From assembly GCA_025929805.1 (NCBI GenBank), contig JAICPP010000178.1:1-6773 (forward strand): 6,773 nt of DNA, given 5' to 3'. Made by a program: the position numbers and the translations under genes. How positions within the stretch are numbered: the first letter of the stretch is position 1; every line of letters starts with the position of its first letter. Source of the DNA: Gemmatimonadales bacterium (GTDB lineage: Bacteria; Gemmatimonadota; Gemmatimonadetes; Gemmatimonadales; GWC2-71-9). Below, piece after piece: positions 5,904-6,773 of this stretch. The notes under the pieces were generated by a model, which did not search any database, was not told the DNA's origin, and saw only the letters and a program-made list of their open reading frames with translations.

Positions 5904-6773
5904 TCACATCAGGCGGTATTTCGGTCCACTACCCCCTTCGCGAGGTGTCCAACGCGGCCCGAGCACATCGGTCGCCTTGCAGTCTACACAGTTGGGTGCA
6001 TTCACCCTGAGCTGCCCGTCCACCACCTCATAGACCCCAGCCGGACATAGCCGGCTATAGAACTCGGCAACTTCGGGGCTGATGTCGGGACCGATCAGGA
6101 GGTGAGAAGGAATGGTGTCTCGGGTAGCATTGCCGGACTTGAATACCGCATCCAGCTTGCTGAAGGTAAGCGTATTATCGGGGCTGATGCTCTCGCCTCC
6201 CCCCGGCACTCGCGGTACCGAGGCGTCGCTCCGCATGGCGATTTTTCCGCCCGGGAAGCGTCCACCGGTCAGGGTCATCAGCCCGGCCTTGGCGCCTCCT
6301 AAGAAAAAACCATCCTTGAACGCCAGCCGCATGTTCCGGGTTCGGTAGAGGTCGGAAGCGATGTAGCTCTCGTCGACCATTCGATCATACGATGCGAGCA
6401 TGCCGGCGGACGTATCTCCCGACTTGAGGGCGGCAAATGCCGACCGGGCAGCATAGATCCCCGACTGCATGGCGTAGTGGATTCCCTTGAGGGACGGAAC
6501 GTCCACCATTCCAGCCGCGTCGCCCACCAGCAAGACGCCACTTCCGTAACGGCGCTCCGGCAGGGAGTAGTAGCCGCCCTCCGGAATGGTCTTCGCTCCC
6601 CACTCGAGCAGTTGTCCGCCTTCCAGGTAGGGCCGGAACAGCGGGTGCAGCTTCATCCGCTGGAGCAGGTTGTGGACATCGAGCCCGGACTGATGGTAGT
6701 CGAGCCCCACGACCAGTCCCAGACCGATCTGGTTGGCACCGAGCGGATACATGAAGCTTCCACCAAACGCGTC
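5904..6773 (-). CDS. Electron transfer flavoprotein:ubiquinone oxidoreductase (ETF-QO), C-terminal half
   Basis: ETF-QO passes electrons from reduced electron transfer flavoprotein, loaded by acyl-CoA and related dehydrogenases, to the membrane quinone pool. The frame is open to the window end, so the gene starts beyond 6773; 289 residues of a family of about 550 are visible. The ATG at 6752 lies inside the conserved FGGSFMYPLG segment (YGGSFLYHL in classical members) and is not the start. Recognised in order are LGLVVGLDY, PEGGYYSLPE, the FAD-contacting segment VGDAAGMVDVPSLKG and IHYAMQSG, then a C-terminal ferredoxin-like part with LCPAGVYE, NCVDCKATD and REGGSGPKY. Classical enzymes have four cluster cysteines (CPAGVYE plus C-x2-C-x2-C). 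Here Cys codons lie at 6047-6045, 5990-5988 and 5981-5979, but the fourth position (5972-5970, ACC) is Thr. The reading frame is otherwise intact, so this is not obvious decay. It faces the same way as the surface genes but is separated by about 250 bp. Confidence 0.92.
   Translation of the reverse strand, partial: DAFGGSFMYPLGANQIGLGLVVGLDYHQSGLDVHNLLQRMKLHPLFRPYLEGGQLLEWGAKTIPEGGYYSLPERRYGSGVLLVGDAAGMVDVPSLKGIHYAMQSGIYAARSAFAALKSGDTSAGMLASYDRMVDESYIASDLYRTRNMRLAFKDGFFLGGAKAGLMTLTGGRFPGGKIAMRSDASVPRVPGGGESISPDNTLTFSKLDAVFKSGNATRDTIPSHLLIGPDISPEVAEFYSRLCPAGVYEVVDGQLRVNAPNCVDCKATDVLGPRWTPREGGSGPKYRLM

Noticed and set aside
5098..6010. Two overlapping + strand open frames (253 and 268 codons)
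   Set aside because: Both run across the pilin-head-like gene, the non-coding gap and, in one case, the ETF-QO 3' end on the opposite strand. The products are Arg/Ser/Pro-rich with no motif; the minus-strand genes explain the coding signal.
1..6773. CRISPR array, tRNA, rRNA, insertion sequence or integrase site
   Set aside because: No regularly spaced repeats, cloverleaf-like segments, rRNA-like sequence, transposase motifs or terminal inverted repeats were seen on either strand.

Overview
The window is GC-rich bacterial chromosome with five protein-coding genes, two of them cut by the window edges. No rRNA, tRNA, CRISPR array, insertion sequence or phage gene is visible. The mix suggests a high-GC Gram-negative bacterium. 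Gemmatimonadota or a neighbouring phylum is my guess, because a DapD lysine-pathway gene sits near secreted Ig-repeat proteins and a pilin-head-like exported protein. This is inference from gene flavour, not a taxonomic proof.

Left part (1-1199, + strand): the 3' part of dapD (tetrahydrodipicolinate N-succinyltransferase, lysine/diaminopimelate pathway) is followed 20 bases later by a complete YjbQ/UPF0047 family gene. The two are probably co-transcribed. They converge on the minus-strand genes at about 1200-1285, where a 17-bp stem-loop terminator lies. Its stem is complete, and followed by U-rich RNA, only when read from the minus strand.

Middle part (1268-5650, - strand): three co-directional genes encode exported or surface proteins. 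In transcription order they are: a 137-aa Sec-exported protein resembling a type IV/type II pseudopilin globular head; a 657-aa membrane-anchored protein of about six Ig-like domains, whose GTG start overlaps the end of the first gene by 17 bases; and, after a 185-bp gap with an imperfect 25-bp direct repeat, a 608-aa probable lipoprotein with a ThuA/glutamine-amidotransferase-like domain, two Ig-like domains and a PxKF-like C-terminal domain. The overlap of the first two strongly suggests a translationally coupled pair. Including the third in the same surface module is inference.

Right part (5904-6773, - strand): the C-terminal half of an electron-transfer-flavoprotein:ubiquinone oxidoreductase (ETF-QO). 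Its C-terminal ferredoxin-like motif has Thr where the classical family has the fourth cysteine ligand of the [4Fe-4S] cluster. About 250 bp, locally AT-richer, separate it from the surface genes and probably hold their promoter.
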